Part shown: piece by piece, positions 9,824-20,424 of the stretch | How positions within the stretch are numbered: position 1 is the first letter of the stretch | Layout: each line of letters begins with the position of its first letter | Assembly (NCBI GenBank): GCA_022484565.1 | Contig: JAKVKZ010000003.1 | Span: 24,873-88,872 of the forward strand | Source: Muribaculaceae bacterium | Lineage (GTDB): Bacteria > Bacteroidota > Bacteroidia > Bacteroidales > Muribaculaceae | DNA length: 64,000 nt | Direction of reading: 5' to 3' | The notes under the pieces: generated by a model | Databases searched by the model: none | Seen by the model: the letters and a program-made list of their open reading frames with translations, nothing else | What the model was told of the DNA's origin: nothing | Translations under genes and position numbers: made by a program

Positions 9824-9897
9824 TGGTCCCACTTGGGCTTGAACCAAGGACCCCCTGATTATGAGTCAGATGCTCTAACCAACTGAGCTATGGGACC
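9824..9897 (-). tRNA. tRNA-Met (anticodon CAT)
   Basis: Reverse complement GGTCCCATAGCTCAGTTGGTTAGAGCATCTGACTCATAATCAGGGGGTCCTTGGTTCAAGCCCAAGTGGGACCA; cloverleaf intact. Confidence 0.95.
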
Positions 9898-9973
9898 TGC
9901 CTCGGAAAATTCCGAAAAGCGAATGCAAAGATAATGCAATATTTTCATTCACGCAATAAGAGCAATGAATTTT

Positions 9974-11389
9974 TTATTTCACTGTGAACACCTTGTATTC
10001 CCACGGTGCGAGGCTGGTAGGGAATGTTGCTGCCTTTCCTGTGAAGTAATCCACTGGTGATTTGGCTTGAGGTGCATTGCCTGTGTATTTTAATTCGGTT
10101 CTGGTTTTGCTCAGATTCACGAACACGTAAACTCCGCCGTTGATGTCGGTGCGTGAGAACACGTAGGCGTCGGGCGATGCTGTGGCATAGCGTACCATCG
10201 GAGCGCCTTCTTCGCCTGCATTGATGGCTGTGCAGTTGTGCTTGAGTGAATTGAGTTTCTTATAGAAATCGAAATAGGAGTTCTCGGCCCATGTAGGCGA
10301 CACATCTTTCTTGAAGAACTCAAAGGCGTGTTTGAATCCTATTTCCTGCCCTGTGTAAATCAGCGGCATTCCGGGCAATGTGTATGTCAGCACTGCGAAT
10401 GTCTTTGCGCCTGTGCCGAGGCGGTCGAATTCAGTGCCTTCCCATGAGTTCAAGTCATGATTGGTAATCATGTTCATCATGTAGGCATCTTTTGGAAATT
10501 GCTTTGCCTGCACATTCAGCAATGAATCAATCGACGAAGCCTTCTTTATTGGATTTTTGCCCTTGCCTGCCCACTTGTTTTCGCCCTGTGAGGCTGCTAT
10601 TTGCCCGAACAAATCTTTCATCGGCCAGTTGTAGCACATGTCGAAAGCCTTTTCATTGAGGTCGGGTTTGTCGGCTTCAGCCAGCATGAACATTGGCTTC
10701 ACGGCATCAAGTTGCGGACGTGCCTGATTCCAGAAATCGGTTGGCACTTCTTCAGCCACGTCGCAGCGGAAGCCATCTATGTCGGCAGTCTCAATCCAGA
10801 ATTTCATTGCGTCAATCATTCCGTTGCGCATTGCCGGATTTGAATAATTGAACTTATACACGTCAGTCCAGTCGAACGGGCCGAACATTTTGCCGTTTTT
10901 GTCGTGGGCGTACCAGTCGGGATGTTCCGTAACCCATGCATTGTCGCAACCGCTATGGTTGGGTACCCAATCGATAATTACCTTGAAGCCCAGTTTGTGG
11001 GCATCCTTTACCATCGTCTTGAAGTCAGCGATAGTGCCGAATTCGGGATTCACGGCTTTGTAGTCCTTCACTGCATAGTAGCTGCCAAGTTCGCCTTTGC
11101 GGTTGAGCTGTGATATGGGATGGATTGGCATGAACCAAAGTATGTCCACTCCAAGTTCTTTCAGGCGTGGCAACTGCTGCTCAAAGTCCTTGATTGTTCC
11201 CGATGGAGTGTATTGGCGGAGATTTACTTCATAAATTATTGCTGAACGCGACCATTCCGGGTGAATCACGTCGGTGAATGTGGAATCGCGGTTGATGACT
11301 GGTCTTACTTGTTTCTTGCGAGTGCCGCATGATGTGAAACTCATCCAGGCAAATAATAGGCAAATAAATGCGCAAATAATTTTCTTCAT
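9974..11389 (-). CDS. GH13 alpha-amylase family glycosidase (lipoprotein)
   Basis: VIIDWVPNHSG, DGFRCDVAEEVP, TNHDLNSWEG motifs; lipobox-like MSFTSCG. Confidence 0.92.
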   Translation of the reverse strand: MKKIICAFICLLFAWMSFTSCGTRKKQVRPVINRDSTFTDVIHPEWSRSAIIYEVNLRQYTPSGTIKDFEQQLPRLKELGVDILWFMPIHPISQLNRKGELGSYYAVKDYKAVNPEFGTIADFKTMVKDAHKLGFKVIIDWVPNHSGCDNAWVTEHPDWYAHDKNGKMFGPFDWTDVYKFNYSNPAMRNGMIDAMKFWIETADIDGFRCDVAEEVPTDFWNQARPQLDAVKPMFMLAEADKPDLNEKAFDMCYNWPMKDLFGQIAASQGENKWAGKGKNPIKKASSIDSLLNVQAKQFPKDAYMMNMITNHDLNSWEGTEFDRLGTGAKTFAVLTYTLPGMPLIYTGQEIGFKHAFEFFKKDVSPTWAENSYFDFYKKLNSLKHNCTAINAGEEGAPMVRYATASPDAYVFSRTDINGGVYVFVNLSKTRTELKYTGNAPQAKSPVDYFTGKAATFPTSLAPWEYKVFTVK

Positions 11390-11527
11390 GACAAAAGGTG
11401 TTATATGGTTGTCGTATGTTGCAAATATAGCGCAAAATCAGTAATCATGGAAATATTGTGATTATTATTAGCGAATTTTTTCATTGTGTTTATCTCTTTT
11501 TCTTGATTCACGCACCTCGTTGCCACA

Positions 11528-11535
11528 TATCTTTG
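11528..11535 (+). promoter_or_regulatory. -7 box TATCTTTG
   Basis: 23 nt upstream of the 11558 ATG; matches the Bacteroidetes TAnnTTTG motif. Confidence 0.5.
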
Positions 11536-11557
11536 CCGGAAACAAAATATTATTATC

Positions 11558-12139
11558 ATGCGACGTGAAAAATTGATGATGCGGCTTTCTGCCGCTGAAA
11601 TGTTGGCGCTGTGGAAGTTGCGCCTGCACTTGTTGCCTGCCCGCAGGGATTGCGAAGTGGAGCGTGAGGATGGAATTGATATTGATGCGCTGCTCAAATC
11701 GCAGATTTCGCAATGGTATTCCCGCCTGCTCGCTGAAGCCCCCGCCACTTGGCTGCCAATTGCTGACCTTGCTGCCGAAATTGTTCTGACAACTGCTGCC
11801 GATGGCGTGGTCACTACCCGAATTCCGGCACGATGCGTAAGGCCTGTAGAATTTCAACTGGAGGGTTGGAGCCGTCCGGTTTCGGAGTTCATAGCTCCCG
11901 ACAGTGCGGAGGCTTTGTTGCAGCAGTCGGCTTTTGTGCGTGGAGGCAGCTGCACGCCTGTGGCTGTGCTTTATGAGGATGAAATTAGGCTATACTCGGT
12001 CAAAGCCGGCACTTCAGCCGTGTTGAGCAGGGCATTGTGCGTGGTCGCTCCTGATGAAGGCTATTATGAGTTCAGCGAGGAGGCTCTCGGCACTATTGAT
12101 AAATTCGCCGTTTATGCAGCTGCTTCATTTGGCTATTAG
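11558..12139 (+). CDS. Hypothetical protein
   Basis: 193-aa ORF with its own -7 box; convergent with the GH2 gene, 15-nt overlap. Confidence 0.55.
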   Translation: MRREKLMMRLSAAEMLALWKLRLHLLPARRDCEVEREDGIDIDALLKSQISQWYSRLLAEAPATWLPIADLAAEIVLTTAADGVVTTRIPARCVRPVEFQLEGWSRPVSEFIAPDSAEALLQQSAFVRGGSCTPVAVLYEDEIRLYSVKAGTSAVLSRALCVVAPDEGYYEFSEEALGTIDKFAVYAAASFGY

Positions 12140-14551
12140 TTTCACATTTGCAGGCTTCAGTGAGTTGCCTGTTATGCTAACGGTTATGTTGCCGCTCTTG
12201 CCTTTTATTGAGGTGATAAGTATTTGCGCTTTGCCGTTGAATGCGGAAAAGTTCATGTATTTATGGTCTGAAGTCGGGCGTTCGTCAGCTTTGAATCCAG
12301 GATTTCCATTGCCCCAACCGAGTATCTCGCCTGTTCCTTCCACTTTGACCTGCATTTCATAATTTGCGTCATGCACTTTGCGGTTATGGCCGTCGAGCAG
12401 GGAAATGTCGAGAATAATAATGTCCTGTCCGTCGGCTTGCATTGCGGATTTGTGCGGAGTTATCTCTATTTTCTGTGCGTCGTCGGTGGTCTCCACTGTT
12501 TCATTCAGCACTTTCTTGCCTCCTATATAGCCTTTTGCCTCAATTCTACCAGGCTGATAGGTGGTGTTCCATTCAAGATGCCCATATTTCGGCATTTTTT
12601 GTCTTCCGAGGTTTTTGCCGTTCACCGTCAGTTCCACTTCATCGCAGTTGCTGTAAGCCCACACGCTGACTGGTTCGCCTTCATGGCGATAGAGATTCCA
12701 ATGTGGCAGCAGATGCAATGTCGGTTTATCGGTCCACCACGATTGGAGATAGAAAGCCTCGTCCTTCGGAAATCCGCAATAGTCGATCAGTCCGAATTGT
12801 GAGCCGGTTGCGGGATAGGCCAGTGGATTCGGCTCTCCTCTATAGTCAAAACCAGTCCAGAAGAATAGTCCTCCAAGCCATTTCCGGCTGTTGTAGAATT
12901 TCATTCCACGTTCTATTTCATTGATTGTCCCTTTTTGTGGACTGCGGTTGAGGGCTGCCATGCATCCTTGATTTGTGTCGGTGAAGTAGCAGTCGCGTGT
13001 GCCGCATCCTGTGGTCTCTTCTGTGCCTGTTCCCATCCATCCGTAGCGTTCATGCTGTCCGTCAATATCGTTTTGGATTATATAGTTGTAGCCTTTCACA
13101 TCCACACCGCGGAGCAGGATGGTCCCGCCTGCGTTGCCTACTGTTGTGGGGCGGGTTGAATCTATTTGATGCGCGTAGGCCGTCATGCTGGCTGCTGTTT
13201 TCTCTCCTTCCGAATTGTTTTCGATTGCCCATTCTTCGTTTCCGATGCTCCACAGGATTATGCACGGATGATTGCGGTCACGTTCTATCATTTTGCGCAT
13301 TTGCCCTGTCTGCTCACAGTTGATTCCCATTGCGCGGTTTTCGTCTATCATTAGCATTCCTGTTTGGTCGCAGATGTCGAGTAGGGCAGGTGATGCTGGA
13401 TTATGTGAGCTGCGGATGGCGTTGCAGCCCAACTTTTTAAGTTGTGCTATTCGATAGCGCCAAAGTTCATCGCGTATTCCTGTGCCCACTCCGGCATGGT
13501 CCTGATGCAGGTTCACGCCTTTTATCTGAAGTCTGTGTCCATTGAGCGAGAAACCGCTGTCAGCACTCCACTCAGCCTTTCTCAGCCCGATTTTAGTTGT
13601 GTAGGTGTCAGTCACTTTCCCGTTGCTGCTTACTTCGGTGAGCAATGTGTAGAGATAAGGATTTTCCGTGTCCCAAAGGTGTGGTGAGTCGATTTTCAGT
13701 TGCTGGGAATATTCTTTTTCACCTTTCGGCTCAAGTGTTCCTGCTATTTCACCTGAATTTGCTGATTCATTGCCTTCATTGTCGATAATTCGTTGCCTGA
13801 CGGTGAAGTTGCTTGTGGATAATCCGTCGTTCATTATTTTTGTTTCCACTTTCACTGTTGCTTTGCTAAAATCTTTGTCGAATGTTTCAGTCACATAAGT
13901 TCCCATCGGCGACACATGGATTTTGCCGCTTTCAATCAGCCACACATGGCGGTAAATGCCGGCTCCTTCATAGTACCAACCTTCTTCCATGCTTGCATCG
14001 GCACGCACTGTCAGCACATTTTCGCCGTCGAAGTTGAGGTAATCGGTAATATCGTAGGTTTGCGTGGCATAGCCGCTCGGTTCATGTCCAAGGAAAAATC
14101 CGTTGCAGAACACTTGAGCATCGCGGAATATGCCGTCGAAGCGTACTTCCACATGGCGTGCGGAATCCGCCTTATCCACTGTGAAATGCTTGCGGTACCA
14201 GCCCACACTTGTCTCGGGATATTTCCAGCCGATTGTCTTGTAACCGTGGCTGTGGCTTGCTTCTGGGGCAAAAGGCAAATCCACTGCCCAATCGTGGGGC
14301 ACGTTAACTGTTTGCCATGTGCTGTCGTTGAATTTTGGGTGCATAGGGCTTTTTGTGTCGTTGTTGGCGCGAACCTTTGCAAGGTAAGTGAAATATTCGG
14401 TGCCATGGCCGAAGTCCTTTGCGGGGTTGCCGGCATAGCCGAGCGAGAATTTCCAATTGTCGTCAAGCAGTGTCACTGTCCGTCCATTTTGGCTGACAGC
14501 GTTGGCGACTAATGCCAAACAAGCTATTATTGCAAACGTTATTGTCCTCAT
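12125..14551 (-). CDS. GH2 family beta-galactosidase/glycosidase, exported
   Basis: VNVPHDWAVD, GVNLHQDHAGVGT, CNAIRSSHNPASP, HPCIILWSIGNEEW; signal peptide. Confidence 0.95.
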   Translation of the reverse strand: MRTITFAIIACLALVANAVSQNGRTVTLLDDNWKFSLGYAGNPAKDFGHGTEYFTYLAKVRANNDTKSPMHPKFNDSTWQTVNVPHDWAVDLPFAPEASHSHGYKTIGWKYPETSVGWYRKHFTVDKADSARHVEVRFDGIFRDAQVFCNGFFLGHEPSGYATQTYDITDYLNFDGENVLTVRADASMEEGWYYEGAGIYRHVWLIESGKIHVSPMGTYVTETFDKDFSKATVKVETKIMNDGLSTSNFTVRQRIIDNEGNESANSGEIAGTLEPKGEKEYSQQLKIDSPHLWDTENPYLYTLLTEVSSNGKVTDTYTTKIGLRKAEWSADSGFSLNGHRLQIKGVNLHQDHAGVGTGIRDELWRYRIAQLKKLGCNAIRSSHNPASPALLDICDQTGMLMIDENRAMGINCEQTGQMRKMIERDRNHPCIILWSIGNEEWAIENNSEGEKTAASMTAYAHQIDSTRPTTVGNAGGTILLRGVDVKGYNYIIQNDIDGQHERYGWMGTGTEETTGCGTRDCYFTDTNQGCMAALNRSPQKGTINEIERGMKFYNSRKWLGGLFFWTGFDYRGEPNPLAYPATGSQFGLIDYCGFPKDEAFYLQSWWTDKPTLHLLPHWNLYRHEGEPVSVWAYSNCDEVELTVNGKNLGRQKMPKYGHLEWNTTYQPGRIEAKGYIGGKKVLNETVETTDDAQKIEITPHKSAMQADGQDIIILDISLLDGHNRKVHDANYEMQVKVEGTGEILGWGNGNPGFKADERPTSDHKYMNFSAFNGKAQILITSIKGKSGNITVSITGNSLKPANVKLIAK

Positions 14552-14677
14552 GATATCTTTTTTTCTACAAAAATAGCAATATTAGTCCAATAATCAATAA
14601 AATGTCAATTTCCTCTTTGTCCTGTTTATGTTCAGTGGGAAAATTATCTGTACCTTTGCAGCCGAAAATTATGCATT

Positions 14678-16045
14678 ATGCAGCAAGAGAAGAACGAAAG
14701 AATGCTTGAACTTGAGCGTGAACCTGTGGGCCGTCTGTTGTGGCGCTACAGTTTACCTGCCATTGTCGGCATTGTGGTAATATCGCTTTATAATGTCATC
14801 GACCGAATTTTCATTGGTCAGTGGGTTGGTCCTGAGGCTATAGCCGGACTTGCCATCACTTTTCCGGTAATGAATCTTGCTTCGGCCATGGGGGTGCTTA
14901 TCGGCGTGGGCGCTTCAGCCCGCATTTCCATCGCGCTTGGTCAGAAGGACATAAACAAGGCTGAACAGATTCTTGGCAATAGCCTTGTGATGACTCTTTT
15001 GTTCGGAATTGTTTATATCATTGTCTTCAGCATATTTCTCGACGACATTCTGATGGCTTTTGGCGCAAGTAAGGCTTCGTTGCCTTATGCCCACGATTTC
15101 ATGGCGTATATCATGCCGGGTATGCTTATTATGAATTTGTGCTACAATTTCAATGGCATTATGCGGGCCTCCGGCTATCCAAAACGTGCCATGATTACCA
15201 TGTTTATCGGTGCCGGTCTTAACGTGATTCTCGCTCCGGTATTCATCTATCTGCTGAAACTCGGCATTAAGGGCGCTGCAATTGCCACTGATATTTCCAT
15301 GACTGTTTCCACCATTTTTGTAATGGTGCATTTCTTCTCCCCAAGTAAGACTATCTATTTTCATCGTGGCATATATCGCTTGAAATGGAGTATTCTGATT
15401 TCAATCTTTGCCATCGGTGCTGCTCCGTTCATCGTGAATGTTGCCGGCAGTGCCATAAATGCGATTGTCAATAATTTCCTGTATATTTATGGCAGCGATT
15501 CTGCCGTAGGAGCTATGGGAATCGTCAGTACAATTACCCAGTTGCTGGTGATGGTGGTTATCGGTGTCTGCCAAGGAATGCAGCCTATTATAGGATACAA
15601 TTTCGGTGCGCGGCGTTACGACCGTTTGAAGCGTGCCTATTGGCTGTCGGTGTTGGCTTCAACTTTAGTCTGCGCTTTTGGTGAGGCTATTTCCTTGCTT
15701 TTCCCTGATTATATTGCGCGTGCTTTCACCACCGACGCATCGCTGACTGCGGCCACCACTCATGCTTTCCATATTATTATCCTTATGTTTTGGGTGGTCG
15801 GTTTCCAGATTGTTTCCACCAATTTCTTCCAGTCGCTCGGCAAAGCTTTCAAGTCAATTGTATTAAGTCTTTCGCGTCAAGTGATTTTCATCATTCCGCT
15901 TTTGTTCACTTTGCCGAGGATCTTCAATCTTGATGGTGTGTGGGCTTCATTCCCGATTTCCGACTTGGGTGCCACTTTAGTGACCGTAATCCTGATTATC
16001 GACGAGTTGCGTAAACTCAACAGAATACTTGCCTCCAAGCAATAA
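14678..16045 (+). CDS. MATE family efflux transporter
   Basis: 12-TM pattern; PAIVGIVVISLYNVIDRIFIGQWVG; GMQPIIGYNFGA; TACCTTTG -7 box at 14651-14658. Confidence 0.92.
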   Translation: MQQEKNERMLELEREPVGRLLWRYSLPAIVGIVVISLYNVIDRIFIGQWVGPEAIAGLAITFPVMNLASAMGVLIGVGASARISIALGQKDINKAEQILGNSLVMTLLFGIVYIIVFSIFLDDILMAFGASKASLPYAHDFMAYIMPGMLIMNLCYNFNGIMRASGYPKRAMITMFIGAGLNVILAPVFIYLLKLGIKGAAIATDISMTVSTIFVMVHFFSPSKTIYFHRGIYRLKWSILISIFAIGAAPFIVNVAGSAINAIVNNFLYIYGSDSAVGAMGIVSTITQLLVMVVIGVCQGMQPIIGYNFGARRYDRLKRAYWLSVLASTLVCAFGEAISLLFPDYIARAFTTDASLTAATTHAFHIIILMFWVVGFQIVSTNFFQSLGKAFKSIVLSLSRQVIFIIPLLFTLPRIFNLDGVWASFPISDLGATLVTVILIIDELRKLNRILASKQ

Positions 16046-16210
16046 TTTCCTTGAGTGTCCTTTCCCGAATTTTTGAGAAATCAAAAAATTCACTTTCTCG
16101 ATGCAGGATTTTCGTGTAAACAGTATTTTATTTGAAAGCGTTCCTTTGGCTGTAATTTTCTTGGCAGAGGAATTATTTAGAGAAAATTTCATTCAAAATA
16201 TCAATCAATT

Positions 16211-16702
16211 ATGCGTAAAGCATTTATCATCATTTTGTCAATTTGCTGCGTGGTAGGATGTTTCAACATTGATTCAGCAGCAAGCAGAGTAAAAGCCCCT
16301 GCTCACAAAAGCATTGTGACGTCAGCCAATAGCAAGGATATTCCATACATAGTGGCCGACCATTATTTCGTCAGTAATGACCTGCACTCTCTTCCGCCCG
16401 TCAAGATTACTTCTAAAAAAGTTTTCGACCGGTGCTTCGGCATGGCTGCCGTCATGGGTAAAAATGGACAACCAACGGACATAGACTTCGCCCGACAATA
16501 CGTAATCTCCGTTTCACTGCCTGCCTCTGCCGTTCTTGTCGAGTTAACTCCAGTTAGCCTTCGCAAGCGTCCCAACGGCTCACTTGTGTTTTCTTATCGC
16601 ATAAAAAAAGGTGAAGAGCAATCCTATATTACTCAGCCCCTTCTTTTGATTGTGGTGGACAAAAAATTCAAAGGCAAGGTTGTCCTGAATCCAATGCAAT
16701 AG
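16211..16702 (+). CDS. Exported hypothetical protein
   Basis: Signal peptide MRKAFIIILSICCVVGCFN; no recognised domain. Confidence 0.6.
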   Translation: MRKAFIIILSICCVVGCFNIDSAASRVKAPAHKSIVTSANSKDIPYIVADHYFVSNDLHSLPPVKITSKKVFDRCFGMAAVMGKNGQPTDIDFARQYVISVSLPASAVLVELTPVSLRKRPNGSLVFSYRIKKGEEQSYITQPLLLIVVDKKFKGKVVLNPMQ

Positions 16703-16778
16703 GTTCAGCTTTTAATCTGAATGAACAAGCGCATAACATCCGTATTGCTCAATAAGATATAAACATCCAATTAATTAA

Positions 16779-16818
16779 GAAGCCACCGTCACAGCATTGC
16801 GCTATTGACGGTGGCTTC
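16779..16818. terminator. Bidirectional intrinsic terminator between convergent genes
   Basis: GAAGCCACCGTCA / TGACGGTGGCTTC 13-bp perfect stem between the 16211(+) and 16844(-) genes. Confidence 0.85.
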
Positions 16819-16843
16819 GTTGTTATTTCTGCTGACTGCTATG

Positions 16844-19309
16844 TCAGTTCAATTCATTTTCTGGATTCACATCTTCGCTTTGCTTTTCTTCATCGGTGTT
16901 GTTGTTCTTCAATCCTTCGTCTCCTCCACCTTCCTGCACTGCTGTGGAGTCGCCCGAAACGGCTGTCGAATCATTTGTTACACGTTGCTTGTAACATGCT
17001 TGGCAAGTGTAGGCTGCCGGATCGATGTATTCTTTCGGCTTCGCGAATTTGGCGTGATATTGCCTGAAGTGCGGGTCGTTAAACACTGATTGGAAGAAAT
17101 ATCCGCATATCGGCAATGCTGTGCGGCTGCCTTGCCCCAATGCTCCAGTTCGGAAGTGGATGCAGCGGTATTCGCCGCCTACCCATGCTCCTGCCACAAG
17201 ATTCGGGGAGATTCCCACAAACCATGCGTCGGAGTGGTTGCTGCTCGTTCCTGTCTTTCCGCCGAAGTCGGTGTCGCGGGCATAAGGTGAAACGTATCCC
17301 CAAAGCGACATTGATGTTCCGCCCGGTTCGGTCATGCCTGCCATGAGCATCTGCTGCATCAGGAAGGCTGTGCGGTAAGGAATTGCCTGCTTGTTTTCAG
17401 CTGGATTGGTGTATATTGTGTTTCCGTCGCGGTCAACAATCTTCGTTACAAGCACTGGGTCGCGCTGAACTCCGTCGTCAACTGCTGTGCAATAGGCCGA
17501 AACGAGTTCTTCCAGCGACACGTCGGATGAGCCTAAGCTGAGTGAAGGAGTGTTGTCGAGCGGTGATTTTATACCCATCGCCTTAGCGGTCTTTATCACG
17601 TTTTCGATGCCGTCCTCAAGTCCCACTTTCACTGCTATGCTATTGATACTTTGGGCAAACGCTGATTTCAGCGTCACAGAGTCGCCAGTGAAGTATCCGT
17701 TCGCATTATGTGGCTGCCAAAGTTCGTCTTTGCCGTTCTTGTCTTTTACCATCATGCTGATGTAGGAGTCCACACGGCGGTCGCAAGGCGTCTTCCCTTG
17801 GTTCATTGCCTCGGAATACACGAATAGTTTGAATGTTGAGCCTGGTTGGCGCATCGACGTTACTTTGTCGTATTTCCAAGTGGCGAAATCTATATCACCC
17901 ACCCATGCCTTCACGTATCCTGTATTTGGCTCGATTGCTATGAAGCCTGTGTGCATGAAGCGTACCATATAGCGGATTGAGTCCATTGAACTCATGGTCT
18001 CGAATTTCTCTCCGCCGTTGTAGTCGAACAGGCGTACTTTATGCGGCTTGTTCATGTAGTAGGTTATTGAGTCGGGACTGTCCGGGAATCGTGCTCGGAG
18101 GTCTTTGTAAGTATCGGTCTTAACCGCTATTCCTTCAATGAATCCAGGTATTTCCTGATGATTCTCGTCCTGCCATGGATTTGTGCTGCCCCAGTGGTTC
18201 TTGAAATTCCTTTGTACCACCTGCATCTGCTTCCGCACCGCATCCTCGGCATATTTCTGCATTCTCGTGTCGATGGTGGTGTAAATCTTTAGGCCGTCGG
18301 CATAGAGGTCCACGTTGTTTTCGCGGCACCAGTCTTTAAGTGAGTTTGCCACCGCTTCGCGGAAATATAATGCTTGACCGTCGTACACCGTTTCCACACG
18401 GAAATTAAGTGTTATCGGGGTATCTTTCAGTGTACCGTATTCGCCCTTCGACATGTCGTGATGCTTGTAAAGGTTTTCAAGCACAACGTTCCTTCGTGCA
18501 AGACTTGTTTTTGGATTTACCCGCGGATTGTAGGTCGAAGTTGCTTTCAGAAGTCCTACCAGCACAGCTGCCTCTTCTGTTTTCAGATTTTTCGGAGTTG
18601 TGTTGAAATATGTCTTTGACGCTGTCTTTATTCCGTAGGCGTTGCTGCCGAAATCCACCGTATTGGCGTACATGGTGAGAATTTCTTTCTTGTTGTAGAA
18701 CATTTCAATTTCGGTAGCTAAAATCCACTCCTTGCTCTTCATAATCAGGATTTTCACGCCCGGAATATAGCCCAGAAGTCCAGTGGAATATTGCGTACGC
18801 ACCCTGAACATGTTCTTTACGAGCTGCTGGGTTATTGTGGAGGCTCCACGTGTCTTTCCGTGGAAAATGAAGTCTTTGGCAGCCGAGAAAAGTCCCTGAT
18901 AATCAATGCCGTGATGGCTGTAGAAACGTTCGTCTTCCGTATCGATAAGCGCCTTGAAGAATATGGGATTTATTTCCTCATATTTCACAGGTGTACGGTT
19001 TTCATTGAAGTATTTGCCTATCAGAACCCCGTCGGCACTATAGATTTCACTTGCATCGCTCGTCTTAGGGTGCATGATGCTGTGTATTGATGGGGATTTT
19101 CCGAACAGCCAGAATAGATTGATGTCAACTGCTACAAGATAAGCGAAGAACAGGACTATCATGGTGCAGATGAATACCAGTGCTTTCTTGTACCATGGCT
19201 TGCCTTTATATAAACCCTTATACCACTTGGTGAAGCGATGCCAATATTCCTTGACTTTACTCCACACAAATTCTATTCCTGAAAGGAACTTTGATTTGGA
19301 AGTTCTCAT
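16844..19309 (-). CDS. Penicillin-binding protein 1A-type (transglycosylase/transpeptidase)
   Basis: GT51 DTEDERFYSHHGID, RGASTITQQLVKNMF; transpeptidase MRQPGSTFKLF, FGGKTGTSS. Confidence 0.94.
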   Translation of the reverse strand: MRTSKSKFLSGIEFVWSKVKEYWHRFTKWYKGLYKGKPWYKKALVFICTMIVLFFAYLVAVDINLFWLFGKSPSIHSIMHPKTSDASEIYSADGVLIGKYFNENRTPVKYEEINPIFFKALIDTEDERFYSHHGIDYQGLFSAAKDFIFHGKTRGASTITQQLVKNMFRVRTQYSTGLLGYIPGVKILIMKSKEWILATEIEMFYNKKEILTMYANTVDFGSNAYGIKTASKTYFNTTPKNLKTEEAAVLVGLLKATSTYNPRVNPKTSLARRNVVLENLYKHHDMSKGEYGTLKDTPITLNFRVETVYDGQALYFREAVANSLKDWCRENNVDLYADGLKIYTTIDTRMQKYAEDAVRKQMQVVQRNFKNHWGSTNPWQDENHQEIPGFIEGIAVKTDTYKDLRARFPDSPDSITYYMNKPHKVRLFDYNGGEKFETMSSMDSIRYMVRFMHTGFIAIEPNTGYVKAWVGDIDFATWKYDKVTSMRQPGSTFKLFVYSEAMNQGKTPCDRRVDSYISMMVKDKNGKDELWQPHNANGYFTGDSVTLKSAFAQSINSIAVKVGLEDGIENVIKTAKAMGIKSPLDNTPSLSLGSSDVSLEELVSAYCTAVDDGVQRDPVLVTKIVDRDGNTIYTNPAENKQAIPYRTAFLMQQMLMAGMTEPGGTSMSLWGYVSPYARDTDFGGKTGTSSNHSDAWFVGISPNLVAGAWVGGEYRCIHFRTGALGQGSRTALPICGYFFQSVFNDPHFRQYHAKFAKPKEYIDPAAYTCQACYKQRVTNDSTAVSGDSTAVQEGGGDEGLKNNNTDEEKQSEDVNPENELN

Positions 19310-19407
19310 ATAATTATATTATAAATTATATCCGCTGCAAATGTAATGATTTACTCTGTTGCAGCTACTTTATTTTGGATAAAAAATCTTATTATCTGCC
19401 TAAATTA

Positions 19408-20424
19408 TTAATTTTCCACCTCATGCCGCAGGCTGTACCCGTTGCGTTGCTGTTCAAAGCTGTCGGGTGAGGCTTTTAGCATTGAAGTGTCGTCGAGCGG
19501 ATTATAGCTATCCATTACTCGGCGTAATGTCACGTCGTTGGCTCCTTTTAGTGGTGTCAGCACTTTCGGCGGAGTGATGTTCCAGCCGAAATTCCTGTTG
19601 ATTTCCTCTATCATCATTGCAGTTGCCCGCATCTTTCCCTCGGCGGAATATCCGGCGATGTGAGGTGTGGCGATGAAGCTCCTTTCAAGCAGATTGCTGT
19701 TGATTCTTGGCTCATTTTCCCAGCAGTCGATTGCCGTGTCGAGCGAAGCGTCAGCTTTGAGTGCCGAAAGCAGTGCATCAGTGTCTGTTATGCCTCCTCG
19801 GGCACAATTTATCAATAATCCGCAATGTTGCAGTGATGTCATGAAATTCGTGTCGCACATGTGCCATGTCCTGTATTCTCCATCTTTTGTCAGCGGTGTG
19901 TGGAATGTGATGATGTCGGCTTGTTTGGCTATTTCCGTTAGGCTTGAAAATCCTTCATTTCCTTCAGCTTTTTGCCGTGGAGGGTCGTTGAGCATGACTT
20001 TGAATCCTATTTCTTTTGCCCATCGTGCCACTATCGAGCCTACATGTCCTACTCCTACCACTCCAACCATCAACGCCGTGCAGCCGGTAAGTCCATGCCG
20101 TTTCATCCAGTTTCCGATTGATGAAATCACATATTGTGCCACTGCTGGAGCATTGCATCCCGGAGCGTTGCGCACTGTGATTCCGTGTTTTGTGCAATAG
20201 TCAAGGTCGATATGGTCCGTACCGATTGTTGCCGTGCCTATGAATTTGCATTTGCTGCCTGCAAGCAGATTTTCATCGCATTTTGTGCGGGTTCTCACTA
20301 GCAGGATGTCAGCGTCGCGTACTGCCTCAGCCGTGATTTCATCGGCAGCCAGATAGCTCACTTCTGCCATCGGCTCAAGCAGGCTCTTGATGAACGGAAT
20401 ATGATTTTCGATTATTATTTTCAT
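19408..20424 (-). CDS. pdxB: 4-phosphoerythronate dehydrogenase
   Basis: D-2-hydroxyacid dehydrogenase fold: FIGTATIGTDHIDLDYC, GVVGVGHVGSIVARWAKEIGFKVMLNDPPR, CARGGITDTDAL. Confidence 0.85.
   Translation of the reverse strand: MKIIIENHIPFIKSLLEPMAEVSYLAADEITAEAVRDADILLVRTRTKCDENLLAGSKCKFIGTATIGTDHIDLDYCTKHGITVRNAPGCNAPAVAQYVISSIGNWMKRHGLTGCTALMVGVVGVGHVGSIVARWAKEIGFKVMLNDPPRQKAEGNEGFSSLTEIAKQADIITFHTPLTKDGEYRTWHMCDTNFMTSLQHCGLLINCARGGITDTDALLSALKADASLDTAIDCWENEPRINSNLLERSFIATPHIAGYSAEGKMRATAMMIEEINRNFGWNITPPKVLTPLKGANDVTLRRVMDSYNPLDDTSMLKASPDSFEQQRNGYSLRHEVEN

Noticed and set aside
13916-14512. 198-aa + strand ORF inside the GH2 gene
   Set aside because: Antisense to a confidently identified GH2 glycosidase; no domain evidence.
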